A DNA stretch of 64,000 bases, from assembly GCA_009787085.1 (NCBI GenBank), contig WRGR01000040.1:1-64000 (forward strand). The letters are read 5' to 3'. The DNA comes from Actinomycetes bacterium (lineage in GTDB: Bacteria > Actinomycetota > Coriobacteriia > Coriobacteriales > UBA8131). The position numbers were made by a program, and so were the translations under genes. Shown here one piece after another: positions 54,916 through 63,310 of this stretch (the first letter of the stretch is position 1; every line of letters begins with the position of its first letter). The notes under the pieces were generated by a model. It saw only the letters and a program-made list of their open reading frames with translations. It did not search any database and was not told the origin of the DNA.

Positions 54916-55962
54916 CTATCGTGCCGCCCTCTGCTGTGGGCCTTTGCCCGTTGCTTGGTTCCGTGAGGCCGCCTCGGCTTGCGCCCCCTTGTCTTCCAAG
55001 GACATCTGCCGGCAATCAGCGACCCCCTTATTGCCTTTCTGCTTATCGTGAATCGGGGCCAGGACCTCGGACACAGACAAGTCCATCATCCTTAAATAGT
55101 ATTCCCGGCGGGCCTCGGACATTACTTTTATTCCGTTAAACTCGACCGGGACCTCGTCGAAGATAGCCTGGACCACATCCTTGTCCCAGCGGCCAACAAT
55201 CCTGCTTACCGCCTCTATGGCGGCACCGTCTCCGGTATTCCTCAAAAACTCGGCTGGCTTGATGTGGTGCCCTTTTTCATCCAAATAAGCATTGGTGAAC
55301 ACCTCATATGCATCCTGCCTTATCAGGGCAGGGTCGTTGATCCTATGCTCAAAGGTCGTATCCGCACGTTTATTGCTAAAAGCATTGCCGTTGTCAAAAA
55401 CCGGCGCCAAGCCGATATGGCGGTAGTCGGCATCTTGCAGTATGCCCCAATTGGTGTTGTTGCGGTCGTTGTTGTGGATGATGAAATCGATGACGAACAT
55501 ATCCCAGAACCGTTGCTCGATGTCCCCGGCCGCCTTGCCTGCCTCAGAAAGCTCGATGACCCTCAATATCTCAGACAAGTCTGTCCCTGATCCAGATGTG
55601 ACGTCATCGCCCATTGAGGGCAGATAGCTGTTCTTTATGCTCTTAAAATCGGTAAAGCGCAGGCCTTGGCGCTCAAAGTCCTTGCACGCGACGACGAGCC
55701 TGCCGTCACGGACTCCCAGCATGGTCTCATGCACAGGCACACGCAAGGCCGCATATATCTTTGATCCGAGGTACTCGCTGAGCGGGCTTGAGGTATATGA
55801 CACCTGTGGACTCTTCAGGCCTTTGGTCGTTTTCGGGAATTTCAACAACCATCGCTCTGAGCCGATGTCTATGCCGAGTTTCTGCCCTGCGTCGCCGGCA
55901 TAGTACTTGTTGTTCTTTGGATGCTTGTTGAAATCCACTATGAAGCCTTCTGCCACGCTCAT
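54916..55962 (-). CDS. HipA/CtkA-like protein kinase
   Basis: A 348-residue protein with AAGGAGA about 10 bases before ATG. It matches HipA-type kinases of the CtkA group: ERWLLKFPKT (ATP-binding lysine), SSPLSEYLGSKIYAAL, and the catalytic loop DFIIHNNDRNNTNWGIL followed by LAPVFDNGNAFS (metal-binding DxD/DFD-like segment). There is no HipB-type antitoxin gene beside it, unlike classical hipBA. The last 40 residues are polar and low-complexity. It may be a solitary Ser/Thr kinase or an orphan toxin in the island. Confidence 0.8.
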   Translation of the reverse strand: MSVAEGFIVDFNKHPKNNKYYAGDAGQKLGIDIGSERWLLKFPKTTKGLKSPQVSYTSSPLSEYLGSKIYAALRVPVHETMLGVRDGRLVVACKDFERQGLRFTDFKSIKNSYLPSMGDDVTSGSGTDLSEILRVIELSEAGKAAGDIEQRFWDMFVIDFIIHNNDRNNTNWGILQDADYRHIGLAPVFDNGNAFSNKRADTTFEHRINDPALIRQDAYEVFTNAYLDEKGHHIKPAEFLRNTGDGAAIEAVSRIVGRWDKDVVQAIFDEVPVEFNGIKVMSEARREYYLRMMDLSVSEVLAPIHDKQKGNKGVADCRQMSLEDKGAQAEAASRNQATGKGPQQRAAR

Positions 55963-56339
55963 CGGCGCCTAATCTCCTTGTAATCGAATTGGCCCACTGG
56001 TTTTTGTGAATGCTTGCACCCTTTGGGCTTGTTGGACCCAAAACAAACCGAAGGGCGGCCCATCAATGCCCAACAGGATACCACCGTGGCGGCGGGGCCG
56101 TCAAACGCCGGGAAACTCCTTCATTGCCCGGCGGCTCGGGAGAAAAAACTTGTCTCTGTCAAACCGGCGTCGACACCGCCCGCAGGGCCTTGGATGGCGG
56201 GGCGGCGGCCGGCTGCTTTCACTTCCTTACTTTCTTTCACTTCTTTACCTCTCTTTCCCTATATCTTCTTTATCACTTGTGCTATAACGCAGCTATTCCC
56301 ATTCATCGCCCCAAGCCACATTCGGCAAAGATCGACCCG
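55963..56339. other. Gene-poor stretch between the kinase and the integrase remnant
   Basis: Frames here (56006-56376) are Pro/Arg/Ser-rich and overlap each other in all three phases; none looks real. A CT-rich run (56216-56285) stands out. Confidence 0.45.
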
Positions 56340-56534
56340 AGGTTCTGGACGTCGTCGCTGGGGGAGTGCAGCCTAGCCGCACACCACCTCTTCGGCGCAC
56401 TGCTGTCCATGTGCGACAGCGCCGGTAACGCCGATGCGTCCACCACGCTCAACCTGTACGCCGGTGCACTCCCCGACAACGACGCAAGGGCCGCAGAGGC
56501 CATCGGCGGCATACTCTCTGCCCCAAGGGAGTGA
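56340..56534 (+). pseudogene. C-terminal remnant of a tyrosine recombinase (integrase)
   Basis: The end of the 174-codon frame reads NADASTTLNLYAGALPDNDA and then RAAEAIGGIL, the usual end of phage-type integrases with the catalytic Tyr in TLNLY. The upstream part lacks the HxxR box and catalytic core in frame, so the gene is broken. It ends 111 bp from the 3' end of tRNA-Thr, the classic integrase position at a tRNA attachment site. Confidence 0.6.
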
Positions 56535-56645
56535 CGAATCCATGATGACGGAACATTGTACCAGCTCTGTACCAGTCGGCCATTTTTAGCTCTGAAAGAA
56601 ACAGGCCAGCGACCTTGAAAACAGCCTCTGACCTGCGTTTTTATC

Positions 56646-56720
56646 TGGAGCCAATGACAGGACTCGAACCTGCAACCGCCTGATTACAAATCAGATGCGC
56701 TACCGTTGCGCCACATTGGC
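56646..56720 (-). tRNA. tRNA-Thr (UGU)
   Basis: On the minus strand the acceptor GCCAATG pairs with CATTGGC, followed by T73 and an encoded CCA. The D-stem is GCGC/GCGC, the anticodon loop TTTGTAA gives anticodon TGT, and the T-loop is TTCGAGT. Cloverleaf pairing is good throughout. Its 3' end faces the integrase remnant. Confidence 0.96.
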
Positions 56721-56774
56721 TCAAGCAGTTAGTTTAACTGAAAATACCTTCCAAGATAATCCCTTGCATCATCT

Positions 56775-56797
56775 AATATTATATGATATATAATATT
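56775..56797. promoter_or_regulatory. 23-bp AT palindrome, candidate PadR operator
   Basis: AATATTATAT, GAT, ATATAATATT form a perfect 10-bp inverted repeat around 3 bases, 95 bp before the PadR start. PadR proteins commonly repress their own operon by binding palindromes here. Confidence 0.55.
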
Positions 56798-56891
56798 ATT
56801 GTCAATGTAAGCGGGGCAAGATGTCCCGATATGATGACATGGCCTTTACCGTCCATTAATAAGCCGTATCCCCTAGAAGGAGGTGTGCATT

Positions 56892-57203
56892 TTGAGTTTT
56901 CCGATCTCAGCCGCTTTACTTGATGCCTGTGTGCTTGCCCAACTGTCTACCAAGGACAGCTATGGTTATGAGGTCACCCAGGAGTTGAGTAGCCGTCTGC
57001 GGGTTTCTGAGTCGACCATCTATCCTGTGCTCAGGCGCCTACAAACCACAGGCCAGCTCTCCACCTATGATCAGCCTTTTCAAGGCCGCATGCGCCGCTA
57101 TTACTCCTTGAGCGACCAAGGTGCTGTTCAGCTGGAGAACTACCGGGCAGACTGGAAACAGTTCTCAAGCAACATCAACAAAATACTGGAAAAGGAGAAG
57201 TAA
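56892..57203 (+). CDS. PadR-family transcriptional regulator
   Basis: About 103 residues from TTG 56892, 6 bases after GAAGGAGGTG; the track GTG lies within that site. The winged helix includes TKDSYGYEVTQELSSRL, VSESTIYPVLRRLQTTGQL and GRMRRYYSLSDQGAVQL, classic for PadR. Its last base is shared with the DUF1700 start. It probably represses this three-gene operon; such operons respond to envelope stress or antibiotics in other bacteria. Confidence 0.92.
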   Translation: MSFPISAALLDACVLAQLSTKDSYGYEVTQELSSRLRVSESTIYPVLRRLQTTGQLSTYDQPFQGRMRRYYSLSDQGAVQLENYRADWKQFSSNINKILEKEK

Positions 57204-57958
57204 TGGATACCAGTAGCTATCTCTCTCAACTTGAGGCTCTGCTTAGTGGGCTGCCGTCGGTTGAGCGTCAAAATGCCGTCGCCTACTATGCCGAATACCT
57301 GCTGGACGCCGGTGCGGAGGACAGCGCAGCTGCTGTTCGGGTCCTAGGCACACCGGAAAGCCTAGCAGCGCAAATCAAGGCGGATGTAGCGATGAGCGAC
57401 ATTGATCCGGCTGCATGGCAGACAAGCTTTGACAGCCTCGCTCCGGGATCGGGCCTAGGGATGCCCCCGGCAGCTTCACCTGCAGCAAACTACACCGCCA
57501 CGCCAGAGTGCGCGGTGCCCTCACCTAACCAAGCCTCCCCTGCCCCTGAAAAGAAGCGGTCGACAGCCCGCACGATCCTGATTGTGATTTTGGCTATTTT
57601 CGCTTTACCTATTGGGGCACCGCTGGCCATAGCTATTATCGCCTTGGCTTTCTCACTGATAATCACGATCGGTGCCGTTCTATTATCGATACTCGTAGCC
57701 GGGCTATCGGTCGGGCTAGCCGCCTTGGCCACCATTATTGGTGGCTCTATGCTGCTGTTTGAGAGTTGGCCGCATGGGCTTTTTCTGATTGGCGCTGGAC
57801 TGATAGTCCTTTCCCTCTCGCTGCTCTTTGATATGGGCGTGTTCCACTTAATACGCCTAGCACTCAAGGGTATTGCCCGGATGTTTAACGCCATCCGTAA
57901 AAAACTGAGCAAGCGGACACAGCTAAGCTCAAAGAACTTGGAGGCCAACCATGTCTAA
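57203..57958 (+). CDS. DUF1700 (HAAS-domain) membrane protein
   Basis: A 251-residue protein. The N-terminal HAAS/DUF1700 domain has LSQLEALLSGLPSVERQNAV and AVRVLGTPESLAAQIKAD. A Pro/Ala linker leads to four or more membrane helices (TILIVILAIFALPIGAPLAIA and following). In many Gram-positive bacteria it is encoded between PadR and DUF4097 genes, as here. It overlaps the next gene by 8 bp. The exact role is unknown; envelope-stress sensing is the common guess. Confidence 0.88.
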   Translation: MDTSSYLSQLEALLSGLPSVERQNAVAYYAEYLLDAGAEDSAAAVRVLGTPESLAAQIKADVAMSDIDPAAWQTSFDSLAPGSGLGMPPAASPAANYTATPECAVPSPNQASPAPEKKRSTARTILIVILAIFALPIGAPLAIAIIALAFSLIITIGAVLLSILVAGLSVGLAALATIIGGSMLLFESWPHGLFLIGAGLIVLSLSLLFDMGVFHLIRLALKGIARMFNAIRKKLSKRTQLSSKNLEANHV

Positions 57959-58895
57959 GGCAGTTAAGGTCATCCTGATTGTTGCTGCGTCCTGTATGGC
58001 ATGCGGCATTGTTATGGCAGGCATCGGATTGGCTTGGGGCGGTTTTACGCGTTCTTACTCGATTTTCTGGCAAGACGGCTTGCGTGTTGTCACCCCTGCC
58101 AGTTACCGAATGCAAGATTTCTCTCAAGCTTTCGAGAGGTCAGAACGGCTGACAATTCGCGCTGATGCCTGCACACTGCAGTTCGTCCAAGACAGCAAAT
58201 ACAGTGTTTCCGGACACTATGACCCGACCTTTTGGGATTTGGATATTGACCAGACATCTGAGGGTATCCAAGTCAAACTGACTCCTAAATCCAACTATCT
58301 CGGAAACGTCAATTTCGGCATTATTGGGGCTCACGACAACGCGACGGCCAATCTGGTGATCGGATATCCGGACAAAGCACCTCCTGACAGTATCGACATA
58401 ACCACCAATGCCGCCAGCCTTGACCTTACGAGCATTGTTGGCAACTCGGTTTCGCTGAGTTCCAACGCTGCATCCGTGCATGTTGGACAGTTGGACTGCC
58501 AACATCTGAGCCTGAGCATGAATGCCGGCTCAATGGACTTCAACAACCTGAATGCCAGCAAGTCAGCGAGCATTGACTTGAACGCGGGCAGTTTTGAAGC
58601 CAAGAATTCCGCCTTGAGCAATTTGGACTTCGATATGAAGGCCGGATCATCACGCATCCAAGGCATCTTGCTAGGCGATAACTACGTCCATGTCTCTGCC
58701 GGGTCGGCTGATTTTGATTTGGCGCAACCCAAGAGCAACCTAAACATCACCGGCACTGCCAATGCCGGCAGCCTCACCATCAACGGGCTGCGTCCTAGGG
58801 AAAGCGACAACAACGCCAACCAAGGGCCCAATGCCGGCTTGACTAATGTCACGGCCACGGTAAACATGGGTTCGGTAGACATTATGACCCGCTAG
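57951..58895 (+). CDS. DUF4097 putative adhesin-like membrane-anchored protein
   Basis: A 314-residue protein with an N-terminal helix (VILIVAASCMACGIVMAGIGLAWGG) and a large outer domain of repeating beta strands (DITTNAASLDLTSIVGNS, SMNAGSMDFNNLNASKSA, KAGSSRIQGI). These Gly/Ser/Asn-rich strands form the right-handed beta helix typical of DUF4097. Polymorphic repeats of N-A-G-S type are visible. It is the last gene of the padR operon. Confidence 0.86.
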   Translation: MSKAVKVILIVAASCMACGIVMAGIGLAWGGFTRSYSIFWQDGLRVVTPASYRMQDFSQAFERSERLTIRADACTLQFVQDSKYSVSGHYDPTFWDLDIDQTSEGIQVKLTPKSNYLGNVNFGIIGAHDNATANLVIGYPDKAPPDSIDITTNAASLDLTSIVGNSVSLSSNAASVHVGQLDCQHLSLSMNAGSMDFNNLNASKSASIDLNAGSFEAKNSALSNLDFDMKAGSSRIQGILLGDNYVHVSAGSADFDLAQPKSNLNITGTANAGSLTINGLRPRESDNNANQGPNAGLTNVTATVNMGSVDIMTR

Positions 58896-58906
58896 GAAGG
58901 TGCCGG

Positions 58907-59040
58907 TTAAGTCACACTTCCATCCCACACGACTCCCGAGCTGCAATTTTTCTCCCTGCTGATCAGGGGAAAGATTGCCGGTCAAACCGACAATGACTGC
59001 AGTTTGGGATTGATCGGCATCTCCCTAGGGAGATGCTTCC
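58907..59040. repeat. Dispersed palindromic element family A, copy 3
   Basis: The core CAATTTTTCTCCCTGCTGAT...AAGATTG at 58944-58977 matches the copies at 22.2 and 39.0 kb. The left edge begins CCGGTTAAG, like copy 2. A small hairpin, GCATCTCCCTAGGGAGATGC, at its right end could terminate both converging operons. Confidence 0.6.
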
Positions 59041-59814
59041 CTATACCTCATCACCGCGCCTTTGATAATGCAGCCGCTGCTCACACATGTCGCCCCAGAA
59101 GCGCTTAGACATGAAACCCCGTTGAACAACGGGGTTTCGCCTTTCCGGGATGGCAATGGTTTGGTAGAAGCACCGCCAAAGCTCTTGGAACTTATCTTCC
59201 TCCACAGTCGGTAGCGATAACGCTTGTGGCAGCCCCTCTACCAGCCACCATCGTTCAGTGTCGAACACGCCCGACAGCTGATGCCGCGAGTCATGGATGA
59301 TAAAGGGCTGGACGTTGAAGCGGGCGGCAAAATGCCCCATGATCAGCGGCACCACCGAAGCCCTAGGCCGGATATGCGAGTAGAACAAGCCACTGCCGAC
59401 ATCAGCAAAACGGGCAAACTGGATCATGGCATGAGCCTCAGTTGACACCCTCTGGATAATCGCCTCAGCCTCGGCAACTGCCGGAGCCGCCAAATGGCCC
59501 AGGGAACGGTGACCGCCCCTCATGGTGTAACGCAAATAACGCAGTATCGTGCCGCCCCGGCTAGGATCCTCGGCTAAGAAGCATTCCTTAACCTTCTGGT
59601 AGGCGCTGGCACCCAGTTTACCTATAATACCGTCTCGAACCCGTTCGGCTAGCGCAAGATCGGTAATGATCGGCACATCAGAATCAAAAAGTGAGGCCTG
59701 GGTCGCCTCGTCGATAACGATGTTCGTCGGACACTCATGTTGCCGAAAGGCCACGAAGACCGCCGTCAACAGCCCTTCCAGCGTGCCATCACAAAGATAC
59801 CTCAGTTGATACAT
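59041..59814 (-). CDS. Radical-SAM-linked DNA-metabolism protein (TIGR03915-like)
   Basis: A 257-residue protein beginning YQLRYLCDGTLEGLLTAVF, as in the family found beside the radical SAM protein below. Other stretches are LRYTMRGGHRSLGHLAAP, FARFADVGSGLFYSHIRP and PFIIHDSRHQLSGVFD. Family members are called probable DNA metabolism proteins; some versions are fused to uracil-DNA glycosylase domains. It overlaps its partner by 13 bp, so they act together. The reaction is unknown. Confidence 0.82.
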   Translation of the reverse strand: MYQLRYLCDGTLEGLLTAVFVAFRQHECPTNIVIDEATQASLFDSDVPIITDLALAERVRDGIIGKLGASAYQKVKECFLAEDPSRGGTILRYLRYTMRGGHRSLGHLAAPAVAEAEAIIQRVSTEAHAMIQFARFADVGSGLFYSHIRPRASVVPLIMGHFAARFNVQPFIIHDSRHQLSGVFDTERWWLVEGLPQALSLPTVEEDKFQELWRCFYQTIAIPERRNPVVQRGFMSKRFWGDMCEQRLHYQRRGDEV

Positions 59815-61418
59815 GCCAAAGCATCCGAATCGGCAAAGGAAGGCACAGGCGCAAACCGTGCCGAGAAGGGCAGCGTAGCAGGATGGACGGGGGAAGCCTT
59901 AGCGGCAACAGTGGCAGTGCCAGCGGCACGGTCGGCGGTGGCAGCAGCGGCGGCAACAGTGGCAGTGCCAGCGGCACGGTCGGCGGTGGCAGCAGCGGCG
60001 GCAACAGTGGCAGTGCCAGCGGCACGGTCGGCGGTGGTAGCAGCGGCGGCAGTTGTAGCGGCAGCGGCGGTGACGATGGCAGCAGCACTGTCCGCGCCGC
60101 CGACCGCGCCACTGGCACTGTCGCCCATGGGCAAGTTGCCAGCAGTCGCACTGTCGGCAGCCTCGCCCTCAAAGAGGCTCAACTGCCCATCGTCTTGCCG
60201 CCTCAAGCGACGACGGGCAGACTCGGTCAGAGACTTGTGAATAGTGAGCGGGTCAAAAAGCACACCGGCATCCATCTGGCCTTTACATGTGACAAAGAGG
60301 CGGGCACGCTTCAAGGTGATGTTCAGGCGGCGTAGATCGTCGAAGTCTAGCCGCCGCTCACGCCGGGCAACCAAGATCCGTTTCGCCCCGCGCACACCGA
60401 TACCCGGAACCCGCAACAGCAGCTCATAGTCAGCCTTGTTCACCTCCACCGGGAACTGCTCCATGTGGTTTAACGCCCAATTGGCCTTGGGATCGATCAG
60501 CGGGTCTAAGAAGGGGTGCTCAGCATCAATGATCTCGTCCACATCGAACTGGTAAAAGCGCATCAGCCAGTCTGCCTGGTAAAGCCGATGCTCCCGCAGC
60601 AATGGTGCCTCGCGCACCCCAGCCAACAACGGATCGTCGTTCACCGGAATGTAGGCACTGAAAAAGACCCGCTGCATCTCCAGTTTCCGGTACAGCTCTG
60701 CCGAAAGCCTCAGTATTTGGTAGTCGCTCTCCGGACTGGCACCGATCACCATCTGGGTGGACTGCCCGGCCGGCACGAAACGGGTGCGCCTTACGGCAGA
60801 GAGCCGCTTGTCCTGATAGTTGGCCTTGATGCCATCACGGACAAAGCGCATCGGCGGCAGGATGTGATGGGCGGCCTTTTCCGGAGCAAAAACACTCAGG
60901 CTTTGCGCCGAGGGAAACTCAATGTTCAGGCTCAGGCGGTCGACCAGCACGCCTAGCCGCACTAGCAGCTCATCAGAGGTGCCGGGGATGGCCTTGGCAT
61001 GGATATAGCCCCGGAAGCCATATTCCTGCCGCAGCAGGCGTATGGCCTCGCACATCAGTTCCGTGGTACGATCCGGCGTACCCAACACGCCAGAGGAGAG
61101 GAACAGACCTTCGATATAGTTGCGGCGATAAAAGCCGATGGTCAACTCGGCCAGCTCCTGCGGTGTAAAAGTGGCTCGCGGCGTGTCATTGGAGCGGCGG
61201 TTCACGCAGTAGGCACAGTCATAGGAGCAGGCGTTGGAATAGAGTACTTTCAGCAGTGACACACAACGCCCGTCTGCTGAGAAGCTATGGCAGATGCCGG
61301 AAGTCGAGGTGGACCCCAACTGCCCTTTAACTGCCTGTCGTTCTACCCCACAGGAAGTGCAAGCCACATCGTATTTAGCAGAATCTGCCAGAATGCCCAG
61401 CTTCTCGATCAACTCCAT
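59802..61418 (-). CDS. Putative DNA modification/repair radical SAM protein with repeat tail
   Basis: The start is ATG 61418 with TTGGAGG upstream (the track ORF adds 32 codons), giving about 538 residues. The radical SAM motif is CSYDCAYC at about residue 60, preceded by a further pair CTSCGVE. A helix-hairpin-helix DNA-binding motif follows (LLRVPGIGVRGAKRIL). Residues beyond about 430 are an Ala/Thr-rich tail containing three 16-residue repeats. It matches the TIGR03916 group of putative DNA repair or modification enzymes. The tail is unusual for the family. Confidence 0.87.
   Translation of the reverse strand: MELIEKLGILADSAKYDVACTSCGVERQAVKGQLGSTSTSGICHSFSADGRCVSLLKVLYSNACSYDCAYCVNRRSNDTPRATFTPQELAELTIGFYRRNYIEGLFLSSGVLGTPDRTTELMCEAIRLLRQEYGFRGYIHAKAIPGTSDELLVRLGVLVDRLSLNIEFPSAQSLSVFAPEKAAHHILPPMRFVRDGIKANYQDKRLSAVRRTRFVPAGQSTQMVIGASPESDYQILRLSAELYRKLEMQRVFFSAYIPVNDDPLLAGVREAPLLREHRLYQADWLMRFYQFDVDEIIDAEHPFLDPLIDPKANWALNHMEQFPVEVNKADYELLLRVPGIGVRGAKRILVARRERRLDFDDLRRLNITLKRARLFVTCKGQMDAGVLFDPLTIHKSLTESARRRLRRQDDGQLSLFEGEAADSATAGNLPMGDSASGAVGGADSAAAIVTAAAATTAAAATTADRAAGTATVAAAAATADRAAGTATVAAAAATADRAAGTATVAAKASPVHPATLPFSARFAPVPSFADSDALACIN
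59904..60047. repeat. 48-bp tandem repeat inside the radical SAM gene
   Basis: Three copies of a 48-bp unit starting GGCAACAGTGGCAGTGCC lie head to tail, almost identical. They encode the Ala/Thr repeat ATADRAAGTATVAAAA. The antisense frames listed over it are artefacts of this low complexity. Confidence 0.92.
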
Positions 61419-61975
61419 ACAACCTGCCTCCAAAATCTCAAAGTACTCCCCTATCTTGCATATCAGGCACCACGCAGAGCACGAAGGAGCCAATGCCGAA
61501 CCTCCGACCCCCATTTACTGGCCACTGTGGAATGCCGTTTTACCACAACAAGGGTACACGAACAGATGTTCGATGTCAAGCTCAGAAAACACTCCTGATG
61601 CACAAGGGGCATCCCCAGCGTCCGACTCCCACCCACCAGTGGCGGCTCCCACAGCGGGTTGATGCACAAGGGGCATCCCCAGCGTCCGACTCCCGCCGGT
61701 TCCTGAGTTCCGTGGTTCCATTCCATTCGGCACGTTCGATGGCATCTTCCAAAGCTCCGGTCTCCTGATGTATAATGCCTGAAGTCCTCACTTCGTGCTT
61801 ACTTGCATTGCTTGACCGCATCATGCTCAATGCTATATCAAAATACTGCGACCGGCGCCTTTGTCTTAACCGGTGTGGCGTTGGCTTTTATTTGCACCCT
61901 CTCTTTTATTGGAATTGCCATCTGTAATCTGCAATAAATGGAAGAGTTCCTTGAACAGGAGAAGCAATCGTATAT
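61419..61975. other. Intergenic region with a 35-bp direct repeat
   Basis: No gene is supported. A 35-bp sequence starting TGATGCACAAGGGGCATCCC occurs at 61596-61630 and 61660-61694, 29 bp apart. The region should also hold divergent promoters for the radical SAM gene and the regulator. Confidence 0.6.
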
Positions 61976-63280
61976 ATGAATGCTATCGAGAACACAGTTG
62001 AAAGCAGTCGCACCAAGCTTCTGAACGTTGTTGACATTGAGGCGGTGAAGGGGATACTGGAAGCTTTCAACGAAACCACCAAGCTGATGACCAATATCGT
62101 CGATACCGACGGCCGGTCGATCTTCTCTCGCCAGCACTTCTCCAAATGCTGTTCGTTCTGTAAGCTTATCTACGGCATGAAAGGTGGCTTGGAGCGCTGC
62201 CGTGAGGCCTACCGGCGCTATGGCAAACAGGCAGCCATCCTAGGTGAGCCCCATATCTTCCGCTGCCCGGCCGGCCTTGTCGAGTGGGCAGCCCCCCTGA
62301 TAGTCGACAGCGAGCACTTGGGATCGGTGATTTGCGGTCAGGTGCTGATGTGGCAGCCAGACAACTTTTTCTGGGCTGAACTGCGAGAACTCAACTGTGG
62401 CCTCACTGACGATTACACGCTGCTCTTCGAATCGGTGAAGGAGCTTCCCGTTATATCATCTTCCGCAGTCCAGGGCGCGTCGTATTTGATGCAGATTATC
62501 GCCAACCATATTGTGATGTCAGATCAAAACAGGCAAGTCTGCACCAAGGCAACCGGCCACCAGCAGCCTTTGCCACGCTGGGAAGGCGGCGGCGGCCAAC
62601 AGCTACAAAAAGAGCTCGGCGAGAGGCCGACCGCCTACGTCTTTGCCGAGGAGCAGGAGCTAATGTGCAAGGTCAAGCTAGCTGAAGCCGATGCGGCGCA
62701 GGTGCTGATGCAGAAGCTGTTGGTCGATATCGTAGCGATGAGCGGCAACGACATCGACTTCGTGCGCACCAGCATACTTGAGTTATGCGTACTGATCTCT
62801 CGCAGTGCGGTCGAGGCCGGAGTCGATCTGAAGCAGTCCATCGACAACGACAGCCGAATGCTCGACGATATCCATAAGCAAACAACGATAGACGCAATCT
62901 GCGTACGCGCCCAAATAGCCCTAGCTTACTATCTGGAATGCGTTGCCGCCCGCCGGGAGCAGCCCTCCCACTGCAAGGTCAACGAGATCAAAAAGACGAT
63001 CAGGGAAAATTACCGCAGTGACCTAACGTTGGAGCAGATCGCCGAGTCCGTGTACCTCAGCCCCAGTTATGCCAGCCGCCTGTTCAAGAAGGTGCAGAAC
63101 TGCTCGATCATGGAATACCTGACCGAAACCCGCATCGAGGCGGCCAAGCGGCTGCTGCAAAACCCCCGCTACCCCGTAAGCGAGGTGGCAGCCAATGTGG
63201 GCTACGCTGATGCCAGCTACTTCGCCAAAGTGTTCCACCGCAATGAAGGGGTCACGCCAACCCAGTACCGCAACATGTAG
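61976..63280 (+). CDS. PocR-domain AraC-family regulator with intact Cys cluster
   Basis: A 434-residue regulator. Residues about 20-170 are a PocR sensory domain with the usual Cys cluster (FSKCCSFCKLIYG, LERCREAYRRYGKQA, FRCPAGLVEWAAPL). A linker of about 150 residues follows. The AraC DNA-binding domain has LTLEQIAESVYLSPSYASRL and VSEVAANVGYADASYFAKVF. It lies 30 bp before the third corrinoid gene and probably controls it. PocR domains respond to small alcohols or diols in known cases, which fits methanol-type substrates. GGAG lies about 14 bases from the ATG, further than usual. Confidence 0.9.
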   Translation: MNAIENTVESSRTKLLNVVDIEAVKGILEAFNETTKLMTNIVDTDGRSIFSRQHFSKCCSFCKLIYGMKGGLERCREAYRRYGKQAAILGEPHIFRCPAGLVEWAAPLIVDSEHLGSVICGQVLMWQPDNFFWAELRELNCGLTDDYTLLFESVKELPVISSSAVQGASYLMQIIANHIVMSDQNRQVCTKATGHQQPLPRWEGGGGQQLQKELGERPTAYVFAEEQELMCKVKLAEADAAQVLMQKLLVDIVAMSGNDIDFVRTSILELCVLISRSAVEAGVDLKQSIDNDSRMLDDIHKQTTIDAICVRAQIALAYYLECVAARREQPSHCKVNEIKKTIRENYRSDLTLEQIAESVYLSPSYASRLFKKVQNCSIMEYLTETRIEAAKRLLQNPRYPVSEVAANVGYADASYFAKVFHRNEGVTPTQYRNM

Positions 63281-63310
63281 GATCAAGAGAAGGGAACGAG
63301 GACACAGGGC

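Noticed and set aside
56010-56339. N-terminal part of the 174-codon frame as part of the integrase
   Set aside because: The first 100 codons are Pro/Arg/Phe-rich with no recombinase pattern; only the last 65 codons look like integrase.
59737-60335. Plus-strand Gly/Ser-rich or Ala/Val-rich frames opposite the radical SAM gene
   Set aside because: These are antisense readings of the 48-bp tandem repeat.
61596-61694. Two 35-bp repeats 29 bp apart that look like a minimal CRISPR
   Set aside because: Only two copies, a different sequence from the real array, and the repeat can form its own hairpin (GGGGCATCCCC region). It is better described as a direct duplication.
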